Below are positions 18,784 to 27,857 of a DNA stretch of 64,000 nt, piece after piece. The stretch covers positions 1,600,001-1,664,000 of the forward strand of contig NZ_BRXR01000001.1 in NCBI RefSeq assembly GCF_026012015.1. The letters are read 5' to 3'. How positions within the stretch are numbered: position 1 is the first letter of the stretch; every line of letters starts with the position of its first letter. Source of the stretch: Clostridium omnivorum. Lineage in GTDB: Bacteria; Bacillota; Clostridia; Clostridiales; Clostridiaceae. The translations under genes and the position numbers were made by a program. The notes beneath the pieces were generated by a model. The model made no database searches. It saw nothing but the letters and a program-made list of their open reading frames with translations, and was not told where the DNA came from.

Positions 18784-18898
18784 TGTGCCACAGGGACACA
18801 TGCATGCCCGTAGCACATTAAAAACTTAACTAATATATAAAAATAGTTTATTAGCAAATTCCCTTCCATTTGCAACTAAGACGCTGCATTGTGGCACA
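18784..18898. repeat. REP-like GC-rich palindromic element (copy 1)
   Basis: Bounded by inverted TGTGCCACA (18784-18792) and TGTGGCACA (18890-18898). Just inside the left end is GGGACACATGCATGCCC, itself a small hairpin. The ends match those of the elements near 26.5 kb and 38.7 kb. It starts within one base of the nadC stop codon. Confidence 0.65.
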
Positions 18899-18984
18899 TC
18901 CCCTCCAAACAGCATAGGATACAATAGAAGCCTTTCTTAGTGGAAATATTACCACTGGGTAGCTGTAAAATAGGAGGGGGTTAT

Positions 18985-20289
18985 ATGATATTTCAGGAAG
19001 TTAGTTGGATACGTTCAAATACTGATAAATTTTGTCCTACCCTTAGAAAACTGGCATTGGAGTGGTATAGGCCCTTTAAGCATGTGCCCTGTTTTATGCA
19101 GGGATTATTTAAGGGTATTAAGCAAAGATTCAAAAAGCTGCCAGTAATAGTTCAATTTGATGATAACTTTGAATATAATACTTGTTTAGAATTTCTTTCT
19201 ATAACTACTAAGTGCAAGGTATCTAAAGAAATGCCCTTAATCCACGGTTTTTGCGCCAATGTAAATGCAATAGTTCTAGAACAGCTTATTTCGCAAAAGA
19301 AAGTTAAAAAGATATGGTATGACAATACTGTAAAAGCTGTGCTTGATATCGCTTCAAAAGAAGTGAATGCTTCTACTCTATGGAGTTCAAATCCGCCATA
19401 TACAGGTAAAAATATCGTAGTAGCGGTGCTGGATACAGGTATTTATAACCATCCTGATTTATCAGGGAGAATTATAGCTTTTAAAGACCTTATAAATGGA
19501 AAGACTGCTCCTTATGATGACAATGGACACGGTACTCACGTTGCTGGAGACATCGCCTCAAATGGCAGTAAGTCTAACGGTACTTATAAAGGTCCAGCTC
19601 CAGAGGCTAGCCTTGTAGGTGTTAAAGTACTTGACCGATTTGGGTCTGGAACTCTTTCTAAAGTTATACAAGGAATACAATGGTGCATTTCGAATAAAGA
19701 TGCTCTAAAAATAAAGATCATCAGCATGTCCTTAGGCAGCACTGCCTCACAACCTCATACTGATGACCCAGTTTGCCAAGCCGTAGAAAAGGCTTGGGAC
19801 GCCGGAATTGTAGTATGTGTTGCTGCAGGAAATGAAGGCCCGGATGCCAATACTATTAGCTCTCCAGGAATAGATCCAAAAGTAATTACTGTAGGTGCAA
19901 TAGATGATAATAATACCCCTGATATCTCTAATGACGAAATAGCATACTTTTCAAGTAGAGGTCCTACTCTTGAAAATATATCAAAACCAGATATAGTATC
20001 TCCGGGTGTGAATATCATTTCTCTGCGCTCTCCAAACTCTACTTTAGATAAACAGAATAAGAGTTCTCGAGTAGGAAACTATTACTTTTCACTATCCGGT
20101 ACATCAATGGCTACTCCAATTTGTTCAGGTGTAGCAGCATTACTTCTTCAAAAGAATCCAAATCTTACACCAAGTCAAGTTAAAAAACTAATAATGACTA
20201 CTGCGCACCCTATAGGGATTCTGCCAGCAACTACACAGGGCAGCGGACTTATAGATGCCGCTAAAGCAATAGAACGAGTTTCTCGTTAA
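18985..20289 (+). CDS. S8-family subtilisin-like serine protease, AprX-like
   Basis: Predicted intracellular serine protease of 434 residues. The start is the ATG giving MIFQEVSW, with TAGGAGGGGG upstream; the 15 codons before it are not expected to be translated. The catalytic triad is complete: Asp in VLDTGIYNHPDL, His in DNGHGTHVAGD, and Ser in LSGTSMATP. The oxyanion Asn is in AAGNEGP. There is no signal peptide. The N-terminal region with YRPFKHVPCFMQG and LPVIVQF resembles Bacillus AprX more than a secreted propeptide. It converges on the germination operon across a terminator, so a functional link to germination is not implied. Confidence 0.88.
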   Translation: MIFQEVSWIRSNTDKFCPTLRKLALEWYRPFKHVPCFMQGLFKGIKQRFKKLPVIVQFDDNFEYNTCLEFLSITTKCKVSKEMPLIHGFCANVNAIVLEQLISQKKVKKIWYDNTVKAVLDIASKEVNASTLWSSNPPYTGKNIVVAVLDTGIYNHPDLSGRIIAFKDLINGKTAPYDDNGHGTHVAGDIASNGSKSNGTYKGPAPEASLVGVKVLDRFGSGTLSKVIQGIQWCISNKDALKIKIISMSLGSTASQPHTDDPVCQAVEKAWDAGIVVCVAAGNEGPDANTISSPGIDPKVITVGAIDDNNTPDISNDEIAYFSSRGPTLENISKPDIVSPGVNIISLRSPNSTLDKQNKSSRVGNYYFSLSGTSMATPICSGVAALLLQKNPNLTPSQVKKLIMTTAHPIGILPATTQGSGLIDAAKAIERVSR

Positions 20290-20298
20290 TACAGTTAT

Positions 20299-20340
20299 AA
20301 AAATAGGAACAGCTAAATCTAACACTGCTCCTATTTTTAT
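20299..20340. terminator. Bidirectional terminator between the protease and germination operon
   Basis: AAAAATAGGAACAG and CTGCTCCTATTTTT arms, nearly fully paired, followed by T-rich sequence. It sits between convergent transcription units. Confidence 0.85.
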
Positions 20341-20346
20341 TCCCAT

Positions 20347-21777
20347 TTATCGTTTTGTTTTATCCTTTAGTTTTTGGTATTCTGGCCGCTTCTTTGTAAG
20401 CACTATATTACTCAATATAAAATCTTTTATGTCATTAAAATAAAATGGTGCTACAGGCGCTGTATATGGTATGCCAAAGCTTGTGATTGATGCAAGCTTT
20501 ACTACTATGAAAGTAATTCCCATCACTAGGCCAAATAGTCCGAAAATACCAGTTAAAAAGAGCATTAAAAATTTCAAAATTCTTATAGGATTCATTATTG
20601 TGTAATCTGGTACAGCAAAGGATGCCATTAGTGACAAAGCTACTATGATTATCATAAGAGGGCTTACCAGTCCTGCACTAGCAGCTGCCTGACCTATAAC
20701 AATAGTTCCTACTATACTTACAGCAGACCCTATTTGCTTTGGAAGCCTTATACTTGCCTCACGAAGAAGTTCAACCACTAATTCCATAAGCAGGGCCTCA
20801 GTAAATGCATTTACAGGTACAGTAACCCGAGATGCTGCAATGGCCAAAATATACTGTGACGGAATAATATCAGGATGATAAGCTACTAGAGCTACATACA
20901 AAGATGAAAAAGTCAGTGTTATAATTAAAGCTGCGTATCTGATTACCTTAACAAAAATGCCCATATAAGTATTATCGTAGTGATCATCAGCAGCATCAAA
21001 AAATTCAATAAAATTTTGTGGCCATATCAAAGCTAAATTGCTTCCCTCTACCATTATGCATAATTTACCACTTAATATAGCTGCACAAGTTGAATCAGAC
21101 TTTTCCGATATACCCGATTGAGGAAACAAGGATGTCTTATTGTTTGATATAAATTTTTGTATGTAGCCTGATTCAAGAATTCCATCAACACTAATTTCTT
21201 GAAGTCTATTTTTAATATCCCTAACATACTTTGGGTTTGCTATATCAACCATATAAAGAACTGCCACAGTGGTTTTAGTCCTTTTTCCTACTCTAAAATA
21301 TTCAACTTTTAATGCTTTACTCTTAATTCTATATCTTATTAGAGATAAGTTAGTCTCCATATTCTCAGTGAAAGCATCTCTAGGTGACCTTATTGTACCT
21401 TCTATCTGTGGAGCTTCAGTACCCCTTTTTTCAATATTAACTGTATTTGCAACTAAGTATCCAATATTGTTTGAAAACAATATTACAGTTTTCCCCTGCA
21501 ATATGTAATCATTTATGGCATCATCATCATATTCTAAAAAAACATCATCAACATAAATAACAGAACTTATAATTATCTCTGGTGTTATTAGCTCATTCTT
21601 ATGATAGTGTAATAGTGGTTTTATTATATTATTTGAAATAGCATTTCTATCAGAAATTTCCGATATATATAATATGAAAATTTCTATATCCTGCACAATA
21701 ACTTTTCTTATGGAAATCCCAGATACAGCATGGCTAATCTGTCTAATCCTATATGTAACGTTATATTGATTGTTCAT
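20347..21777 (-). CDS. GerA-family spore germination protein (A subunit)
   Basis: A-subunit of a nutrient germinant receptor located in the spore inner membrane. About 476 residues: a soluble N-terminal half followed by several transmembrane helices (for example AALIITLTFSSLYVALVAY and LKFLMLFLTGIFGLFGLVMG). The internal RVTVPVNAFTEALLMELVVE and GTIVIGQAAASAGLVSP segments are strongly GerA-like. The frame opens at a GTG that is part of the ribosome site AAGGTGA, so one of the two following ATGs (21780 or 21777) is the true start. It is the last gene of the B-C-A operon, separated from the C gene by a few bases. Confidence 0.92.
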   Translation of the reverse strand: MNNQYNVTYRIRQISHAVSGISIRKVIVQDIEIFILYISEISDRNAISNNIIKPLLHYHKNELITPEIIISSVIYVDDVFLEYDDDAINDYILQGKTVILFSNNIGYLVANTVNIEKRGTEAPQIEGTIRSPRDAFTENMETNLSLIRYRIKSKALKVEYFRVGKRTKTTVAVLYMVDIANPKYVRDIKNRLQEISVDGILESGYIQKFISNNKTSLFPQSGISEKSDSTCAAILSGKLCIMVEGSNLALIWPQNFIEFFDAADDHYDNTYMGIFVKVIRYAALIITLTFSSLYVALVAYHPDIIPSQYILAIAASRVTVPVNAFTEALLMELVVELLREASIRLPKQIGSAVSIVGTIVIGQAAASAGLVSPLMIIIVALSLMASFAVPDYTIMNPIRILKFLMLFLTGIFGLFGLVMGITFIVVKLASITSFGIPYTAPVAPFYFNDIKDFILSNIVLTKKRPEYQKLKDKTKR

Positions 21778-21788
21778 CATATTCACCT

Positions 21789-22925
21789 TCAGCTCTTTTT
21801 CTTCATATCACTATTAAATAAATTGGTATTAATGATTTTTACTTTTACCTCCACATTAAAGTTTACATTAGGATATTCTTCCTTCCATTTTAATTGCTTA
21901 TAAATACTGGGATTATCAGCTCTAAAATATCTAGCAAAACCAAATACATCACTTTGAAATTCTCCCTTGGACTTTTCTAAAGCACTGTTTACTTCTTTTT
22001 TTAAATCCTCAGCAACTATATGCTCAGCTTCACTAATAGCTTTTGAACTTATAGGTTCTATAAAATATCCGTATTGCATCTTGGCATCAAAGTTTAAACC
22101 AATATTTATATTTATTCTATTATCATTATAACTAGTTTTTATCTTTCTTTTTTTTAGAACAGACTCAATGGAAATCTTGTTACTCTTATTTTCAGGACTT
22201 ATTATGGATTCTCTAAATACAGGCTTATCCTCTACAAGGAATAAAAAGCCCCTAGATTCTTTTTCATCTATTAGTCCAACTAATTTTGCATCCTTCAGTA
22301 CAGCAAGTCCTAACAACTTAATAGAATTATCTTCTAGCCCTACATAAGGTAAAAGAAAGCCAATATCCTTAACCTGTATATCAGATTGTATATCTTGAGC
22401 TGTTTTATATATAGTCATTCCTTGTTTTGAAAGTGATCTAATTGTATCTTCTATTGCATAGCCCGCAGAAATATCATTAACAACGTTTGCTTCAAATAGT
22501 GTGTCTGTTGTTTCTCTGCTCACTACCACAAGCAATGATTTTCTAAGTCCTTGAATAAAATCAATTCTATTTATATATTGCTCTATTCCATCTTGCGCAT
22601 ATTCCTTGCTAAATACCACAACTCTATTAGCTCCAGAAAAATCAACAAAGGGTATCTTTGCGTCATATTCAGCTCTTACATCTTCAAAATCCTTGCCTAC
22701 TGACCTATTATGATACTTCCCAGGAACTTGAGGACCTTCTTTTCCCTTTCCTATACTTGATGAAAACTCTGCAAATTCAGTGTTAGCCTGCCCTTTATTT
22801 CCTTTTTTATCTATTCCTATAGCAAGGGATATGCTTCTCCTATTTATATCTTCATAGTCCCAGCAGCCTTCTAATGTTAATGATAGTATTAAAATAAAGC
22901 ACAATTTACTGTATTTTTTTATCAT
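21789..22925 (-). CDS. Ger(x)C-family germination lipoprotein (C subunit)
   Basis: Lipoprotein subunit of the germinant receptor. The 378-residue precursor has a hydrophobic signal and the lipobox LEGC, making Cys21 the acylated residue after cleavage. The following WDYEDINRRSISLAIGIDK is the family signature (CWDxxEIN). The rest is an alternating strand-helix domain that would lie outside the inner membrane. Its start overlaps the B-subunit gene by 20 bases, with AAGGTGA inside that gene, which points to coupled translation. Confidence 0.92.
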   Translation of the reverse strand: MIKKYSKLCFILILSLTLEGCWDYEDINRRSISLAIGIDKKGNKGQANTEFAEFSSSIGKGKEGPQVPGKYHNRSVGKDFEDVRAEYDAKIPFVDFSGANRVVVFSKEYAQDGIEQYINRIDFIQGLRKSLLVVVSRETTDTLFEANVVNDISAGYAIEDTIRSLSKQGMTIYKTAQDIQSDIQVKDIGFLLPYVGLEDNSIKLLGLAVLKDAKLVGLIDEKESRGFLFLVEDKPVFRESIISPENKSNKISIESVLKKRKIKTSYNDNRININIGLNFDAKMQYGYFIEPISSKAISEAEHIVAEDLKKEVNSALEKSKGEFQSDVFGFARYFRADNPSIYKQLKWKEEYPNVNFNVEVKVKIINTNLFNSDMKKKS

Positions 22926-24000
22926 GATTTTTCACCTTCATAACAATAAATAGAATTGTTGGTATAAAAAAAGCTGCAGCAATACCTAAATAACTTGCAT
23001 AATTTATTATCTTCTCTACTAACATCTTAGACTTTGGGGCTAGAGATATAATAAAGGAAATAATTATTGTAACAGTAAGTACAGCATTAAACCTAGCACC
23101 TTTAAAAATGCTGCCGAGTGAAACTGTCAATGAATATCCCCATAAGCATATGCTGCAAAATACATCTATTGTCCAAATAATCATATAAATACCATCCAGC
23201 CTTCTAAAAAACTCCAAATAGTGTACATCAACCCCTCTTACTATATTAAATAGGGAAGCTTTATAAATAACTGCTGTTTCCACACCAACTACTGAGATTG
23301 CTGATTCAACCACAAATATATAGAAAATTCCTATAAACAGTACTGTAAAAATGGTGTATTTATATAAGCCTCTGTTATTCTTTTTACTTATAGGCATAAA
23401 CAAAAGTAATTCCATTCCTAAAAAAGGAAGTATCAACTGATACGATGATTTTATATAACTCATCACTCCCTGTTTCATAAAAAATGGTCTTAAATTAATT
23501 AATCTCCCCTGAGTAAATAGTATAAAACTCATAATAATTATTCCTATAATTGCCATAGGAACATATAGCTCGCAGACTCTTCCAATTACACTAGGTCCTT
23601 TGCTTATAGCATAAAATACTACGCTATAGAGCAACATTTCTATAGCCCATATAGGAGTCCTAATTAACATAACAAGCTTTAATGTTTCAGCATACATTCT
23701 TATTAAGTATGAAAATATTAATATAAAATATGTTATAAATATAATTTTAAAGATGAATGTTATAAACTTTCCAACTAATTCTTCACTGTACTCATAAATA
23801 ATTTTATTTTCATTATTGTAACAAAGATATGTAATAATATAAGTTGCTGCACCAGCTGCAACCGTTACAATGAGAATAGAAATCCAACCAATTGTGCCGC
23901 CTGCTTCTGATACATTTTGAGGCAGATTAATAAGTCCATATCCTACTATTGCACTGTATACTATAAAACTGCATTGCCTATTGGTTAATGCTTTATTCAT
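22906..24000 (-). CDS. GerAB/Spore-germination permease (B subunit)
   Basis: Membrane subunit of the germinant receptor, in the GerAB branch of the amino acid/polyamine/organocation fold, thought to bind the germinant. The 364 residues form about ten transmembrane helices. The N-terminal LTNRQCSFIVYSAIVGYGLINLPQ is typical. AAGGGG precedes the ATG. It is the first gene of the operon (B, then C, then A), so no receptor subunit is missing. The inducing molecule cannot be predicted from sequence; expression is expected in the forespore, but no sporulation sigma promoter was confidently located. Confidence 0.9.
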   Translation of the reverse strand: MNKALTNRQCSFIVYSAIVGYGLINLPQNVSEAGGTIGWISILIVTVAAGAATYIITYLCYNNENKIIYEYSEELVGKFITFIFKIIFITYFILIFSYLIRMYAETLKLVMLIRTPIWAIEMLLYSVVFYAISKGPSVIGRVCELYVPMAIIGIIIMSFILFTQGRLINLRPFFMKQGVMSYIKSSYQLILPFLGMELLLFMPISKKNNRGLYKYTIFTVLFIGIFYIFVVESAISVVGVETAVIYKASLFNIVRGVDVHYLEFFRRLDGIYMIIWTIDVFCSICLWGYSLTVSLGSIFKGARFNAVLTVTIIISFIISLAPKSKMLVEKIINYASYLGIAAAFFIPTILFIVMKVKNHDKKIQ

Positions 24001-24080
24001 CTTCTATTACCCCTTATGATATTTGATATTAGTATAACCATTTTTATGAATCAAATATGAACTAATACTTTTTTTTAGAC

Positions 24081-24117
24081 AAAAAAAGAGCATGGATTTC
24101 AAATCCATACTCTTTGA
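24081..24117 (-). terminator. Intrinsic terminator of the flotillin operon
   Basis: On the minus strand AGAGTATGGATTT pairs with AAATCCATGCTCT (one mismatch), followed by seven T. It lies just after the flotillin stop codon. Confidence 0.9.
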
Positions 24118-24123
24118 AGTTAG

Positions 24124-25623
24124 TTATTTAGCCGCATCCTGATTCTTTTTCTCAGCGATATTTTTCTCATCTTTATTAATACTCTTATTTAAAAAGTCTA
24201 AAATATTAACCCCTGTTAATGCTTCAACTGTTTCAGGAAGCTGAGCCATAATATCATTTACATAGCCTGTAACCTTAGATGCCCCTTTTCCTTCTCCTGT
24301 TCCTGAGCCATTGTCAACAATAACGATTTTTTCAGTTTTTGATAATGGTTCTGATACAGCCTTAGCTATTTCAGGAAGCTTTTCAATAATCATTTGAGTC
24401 ATAGCAGCATCGTTATACTGTTTGAATGCTTCTGCCTTCTTAGCCATAGCCTCTGCTTCTGCTTTACCTTTTTCTCTTATGATATCTACTTCAGCCATAC
24501 CTTGAAGTCTTAGGGCTTCTGCTTTTGCCTTACCTTCTAGTTCTATAGATCTTGCTCTTGCTTCTGCATCTGCAATTTCCTTATACTTAACTGAGTCTGC
24601 TACTTGTACTTGCTTATATTTTTCTGCCTCTGCTTGTTTTCTTACTGTAGCTTCAAGTTCTCTTTCTCTTCTTAAAGCTTCTTTTTCTGCAAGTTCTATT
24701 TCTTTATCTTTTCTTGTAATATCAACTTGTACAGTGGCCTCTGCCAATTCTCTTTCTTTTTGCTTCTTAGTAATCTCTACTTGAATTTGAGTTTCAGTAA
24801 CTTCTTTCTTAGCTTTGTTTGCTTCTATTTCATAAGCTAAGTCAGAAACAGCTTTTGCCTGTTCCTGTTCTTTTCTATAAGCTTGAACCTTTAATTCCTT
24901 TTCCTTTGAAGATTCAGCAATTTGAGTTTCTGATAATATCTTTGCAGCTTCTCCAAGTCTTATAGCTTCTGCAGTTTTAATCTTAGTTTCTTTATTAGCC
25001 TCCGCCTCAGCTATTAAAGCATCTCTCTTAACTGCAGCAATTCTTGGTTTTCCAAGAGCCTCTAAATAACCATTCTTATCGGATATATCTTTTATAGTTA
25101 AAACCTTTAGTTCAAGACCCATTTGAGCTAAATCAAGAGCTGCCACTTCTTGAACATGAGAAGCAAATTTTTCTCTATCTTTATATATTTCTTCTACAGT
25201 CATCTTAGAAACAATTTCACGAAGCTTACCTTCAAGTACATTCTTTGTAGTATGCTCTATAATCTCAAGCGTGTGTTGAAGTCCGTTGGAAGTGTTAAAC
25301 TGCTCTGCAGCTGATAATATGGAATCAGTATCTGATTTTACCTTAACAACAGCAACACCGTCTGCAGTAATACCAACGCCTTGCCCTGTAAGAGCTCCGT
25401 CAATTCTAATTTCTATCTCCATGTTCTCAAGTGAAATCTTATCTGTTCTTTCTAATAGCGGTATAACAAATCCACCACCACCAGTTATAACTCTCTTTTT
25501 AAGGCCTGTAACAACTAAAGCCTTGTCTTGAGGCACTCTTTTCCACATGGAAAAAATGCTTAAAATAAGTAAAATTACTACTCCTACTATTATTGCAGGA
25601 ATAACAAAAATTGTATAATCCAT
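24124..25623 (-). CDS. Flotillin-like SPFH-domain membrane scaffold
   Basis: Flotillin (FloT/YuaG type) of 499 residues that organises membrane microdomains. One N-terminal transmembrane helix (IFVIPAIIVGVVILLILSIF) precedes the SPFH/band 7 domain (about 30-190). A long, highly charged coiled coil follows (about 190-420), rich in repeated AEAxxxKxxELEAE-type segments. The end is a non-helical Gly-rich stretch near GSGTGEGKGASK and a final amphipathic tail. AGGGGG precedes the ATG. It follows the NfeD-like gene by 17 bases, the same pairing as yuaF-yuaG in Bacillus. Length matches FloT rather than the shorter FloA. Confidence 0.92.
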   Translation of the reverse strand: MDYTIFVIPAIIVGVVILLILSIFSMWKRVPQDKALVVTGLKKRVITGGGGFVIPLLERTDKISLENMEIEIRIDGALTGQGVGITADGVAVVKVKSDTDSILSAAEQFNTSNGLQHTLEIIEHTTKNVLEGKLREIVSKMTVEEIYKDREKFASHVQEVAALDLAQMGLELKVLTIKDISDKNGYLEALGKPRIAAVKRDALIAEAEANKETKIKTAEAIRLGEAAKILSETQIAESSKEKELKVQAYRKEQEQAKAVSDLAYEIEANKAKKEVTETQIQVEITKKQKERELAEATVQVDITRKDKEIELAEKEALRRERELEATVRKQAEAEKYKQVQVADSVKYKEIADAEARARSIELEGKAKAEALRLQGMAEVDIIREKGKAEAEAMAKKAEAFKQYNDAAMTQMIIEKLPEIAKAVSEPLSKTEKIVIVDNGSGTGEGKGASKVTGYVNDIMAQLPETVEALTGVNILDFLNKSINKDEKNIAEKKNQDAAK

Positions 25624-25640
25624 AAATTTACCCCCTGAAT

Positions 25641-26231
25641 TTATTTTGATTCATTTAATGGTTGAACATAAAATACATTGTTCACTATCTCATAAATCAT
25701 TACCTCTTCCCCCTGAGGTACTGACCTTTTGTTAATATGCTGTGCTGGAGCATTATACTTGCTTCCATTTACAACATATGCTATAGTTCCAAAGCCATTT
25801 TCAAATATTGGAGATATGACTTCAGCTTTTAGCCCAATAAGCTGGTGTTGAGTTATAGCGCTGGTATTTTGAGCCTTATATAGCGGTACTACTATAAATT
25901 TATATAGCAGAAAAGAAATAAATAGTGCTATAACTATAGCCAGTATAAATACTATTACGGCACCTAACTTGCTTCTCGTCCCCATAAGCCCAACTCCACC
26001 AAATACAGTTAAAAAAGAAACTACCGTTATAGGCTTTAACGGGAACACAGTAAAAGTTGGTGAAACACCCGGTCCATCAATATGAGTGTCAATATGAGTA
26101 TCTACATGCATATCAATATGAGTGTCTATATGTCCGCCAAGATGTACAAAGCCCAATAAACCTCCCATTACAAAGGTAACCACAGTATAAATTACTCCTA
26201 CTAGAAAAACAGTGGTATAAAAATATTCCAT
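25641..26231 (-). CDS. NfeD-like membrane protein with a His-Asp repeat
   Basis: Partner of the downstream flotillin, like YuaF. The 196 residues begin with a hydrophobic segment (about 5-28). An unusual hydrophilic loop follows, built of five tandem units of the form H-I/V-D-T/M (codons at 26076-26132). Two more transmembrane helices come next (about 72-110), and then a soluble C-terminal NfeD-type beta-barrel domain (LIGLKAEVISPIFENGFG onward). AGGAGGGGGG precedes the ATG. It is the first gene of the nfeD-flotillin operon. The regular His/Asp spacing suggests metal binding or simple slipped-strand expansion; neither is proved. Confidence 0.85.
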   Translation of the reverse strand: MEYFYTTVFLVGVIYTVVTFVMGGLLGFVHLGGHIDTHIDMHVDTHIDTHIDGPGVSPTFTVFPLKPITVVSFLTVFGGVGLMGTRSKLGAVIVFILAIVIALFISFLLYKFIVVPLYKAQNTSAITQHQLIGLKAEVISPIFENGFGTIAYVVNGSKYNAPAQHINKRSVPQGEEVMIYEIVNNVFYVQPLNESK

Positions 26232-26520
26232 ATACCCCCCTCCTTTTAATAATATTTTATAATGTCTTGGTTTACTCTATTACTACTTTAAGTAGTAATA
26301 TGCAAGCAATTTGTACTAAGAGCAAGTTGCATTAAATAGTATTTAATAACTTTTTATATGATATAATTTATTATACCACATATCCTGCTTTCAGCAAATT
26401 ACCATTTAGTAATATTATATACTTTTCTTACATATTTAGGCTATAATAAAAATTTAAATCACTGTATCTTATCGCAGCTCCTTTTATCACTATTTATCTA
26501 TGCTTTTCAATTTCTTCTTA
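26232..26520. other. Upstream region of the nfeD-flotillin operon
   Basis: AT-rich promoter-bearing gap with no coding signal. Its only notable element is the 23-base palindrome at 26278-26300. Beyond 26521 the composition changes abruptly to the GC-rich repeat element. Confidence 0.5.
26278..26300. promoter_or_regulatory. Perfect palindrome upstream of nfeD-flotillin
   Basis: Arms TATTACTACTT and AAGTAGTAATA are exact inverted copies about a single central T. The site lies 47-69 bases upstream of the nfeD start, in the expected promoter region, and is a good candidate operator for an unidentified dimeric regulator. Confidence 0.55.
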
Positions 26521-26667
26521 TGTGTTCCACGGGGACGTTTCGTTTGGCACATGCACTAGGGATATGCTATCGTACTTGCCACGTGGGTGTGGCCTTTGGC
26601 ACACAGATAATTATGTGCCGGAGAGATGGGCTGCCGGGACATTTAGTCAGGGGCCCACGGCATAAAA
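26521..26667. repeat. REP-like GC-rich palindromic element (copy 2, composite)
   Basis: Contains TGTGTTCCACGGGGACG followed by TTTCGTTTGGCACA, then GCCACGTGGGTGTGGC, then ATGTGCCGG and a closing CCCACGGCAT. These are several degenerate units of the same GTGCCAC/GGGACGTTTCG pattern seen near 38.7 kb. An open frame across it is incidental. The following hairpin at 26671-26726 has related GTCACAG/CTGTGAC ends. Confidence 0.6.
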
Positions 26668-26670
26668 AAA

Positions 26671-26726
26671 TGTCACAGAGAAGTTTCACATGGTGCATGT
26701 GTACCAAAGAAAACTTCTCTGTGACA
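26671..26726 (-). terminator. Terminator with nested hairpin, end of the AI-2E-family gene
   Basis: Perfect 16-base arms TGTCACAGAGAAGTTT and AAACTTCTCTGTGACA enclose a second perfect hairpin, CACATG-GTG-CATGTG. On the minus strand the structure is followed by seven T, so it should terminate the permease gene ending at 26731. Its ends resemble the neighbouring REP-like units. Confidence 0.85.
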
Positions 26727-26730
26727 TCAG

Positions 26731-27798
26731 TTAATGCAAATATTTATCATGAACCCTTAAAGCTTTTAAGGCATTCTTAACAATTGTGTATATTGGGACA
26801 ATGGCAAAGGCTGCAAAAGGCCCTCCTACTGCTATAGCACCAATAACTAAAAATATATCTGTCAATGGGTGTATTTTCATGCTTTTAGCCATAACAGCCG
26901 GCACTACTACTCTTCCCTTTAAGGTCTGCACAATAACAAAAACTGCTGCTAACTTTAAAGACATATAAAGTCCCATGCCTAGTGATATAACACTTGGAAT
27001 TATCATAGAAATAAAAAAGCCTACAAAAGGGATAAAGGCTAGTATAAATGTAATACTCGAAAGCAGCATAGCATTTGGCATGCCTATTATCTTATACCCC
27101 GTAAATATCATTATTGCTAGTGACAGTGCCACCTTTGCCTGACCAGTAACATAGTGGCTGAGTATTACATCACTGTCAGAAAGAATTGTATCTGACACCG
27201 CTTTATATTTTTCTGGTATAAAATATAATACCTTTTCTTTAAATATATTTCCATCCTTCAACATATAAAACACAATGACTAAGATTAAAAATACTGTAGA
27301 GAAGGTATTCATAAAGTATCCAACAAACCTTTTAAAGCTAAGTCCAATTTGGTGTATGTAATTTTTAACCATTCCAGCAGCTAAAGTATATATTTCATCC
27401 ACATTTATGTATTGATTAAGCCAGGCTACAAATCCATCTATTTCCCTTCCATCACCTAGAAGCTGAATCAGCTGATTAGTAAGCTGTCTAAACTGCTCCA
27501 TTGCATATTTTGCGAAGTAAGATAAAATACCACTTAGTATAAAAGCACAAATAACTAAGCTAAGCATACTTGCTTTACCGCGTCCCATACCCTTTTCTAT
27601 AAAGTGATTATTAATTGGCCTTATAATATAATAAAGGAGTACAGATATAAAAAGCGGAATCAAAAAACCTTTTGACAAAGTAGCCACAAGCTTATGCAAA
27701 ATCTGTATCTTTCCTAAAAGTATGCAGGCTAAAAGAATTAAATTTATAATTATAAGAATACGAATAACTCTATTCTTTATTTTTATCATCCCCTTCAA
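26731..27798 (-). CDS. AI-2E-family (PerM/YtvI-type) membrane transporter
   Basis: Polytopic membrane protein of about 352-355 residues in the AI-2E transporter (PerM) superfamily. Visible are two N-terminal helices, a long extracytoplasmic helical segment (AMEQFRQLTNQLIQLLGDG onward), and a cluster of C-terminal helices with SLGMGLYMSLKLAAVFVIVQ and HPLTDIFLVIGAIAVGGPFA. The last is a conserved family signature. The family includes autoinducer exporters and Na+/H+ antiporters; the substrate here is unknown. The start is uncertain: a TTG at 27798 has no good ribosome site, and the ATG at 27789 has GGGG directly against it. Confidence 0.85.
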   Translation of the reverse strand: MKGMIKIKNRVIRILIIINLILLACILLGKIQILHKLVATLSKGFLIPLFISVLLYYIIRPINNHFIEKGMGRGKASMLSLVICAFILSGILSYFAKYAMEQFRQLTNQLIQLLGDGREIDGFVAWLNQYINVDEIYTLAAGMVKNYIHQIGLSFKRFVGYFMNTFSTVFLILVIVFYMLKDGNIFKEKVLYFIPEKYKAVSDTILSDSDVILSHYVTGQAKVALSLAIMIFTGYKIIGMPNAMLLSSITFILAFIPFVGFFISMIIPSVISLGMGLYMSLKLAAVFVIVQTLKGRVVVPAVMAKSMKIHPLTDIFLVIGAIAVGGPFAAFAIVPIYTIVKNALKALRVHDKYLH

Positions 27799-27857
27799 AA
27801 CTCACAATAATAGTTATTTAGTAGTCTTATTGTAAGCATATTGAAGGACTCTTATTC

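Noticed and set aside
18985-20289. Germination-specific Csp protease
   Set aside because: Although it lies next to a germination operon, the protein has no prepeptide or Csp-type insert, resembles AprX at its N-terminus, and is convergent with the operon across a terminator.
26520-26780. Open frame on the + strand across the GC-rich repeat
   Set aside because: The frame runs through REP-like palindromes and the 3' end of the opposite-strand gene, has no ribosome site, and its translation is low-complexity and Cys/His-rich without a family pattern.
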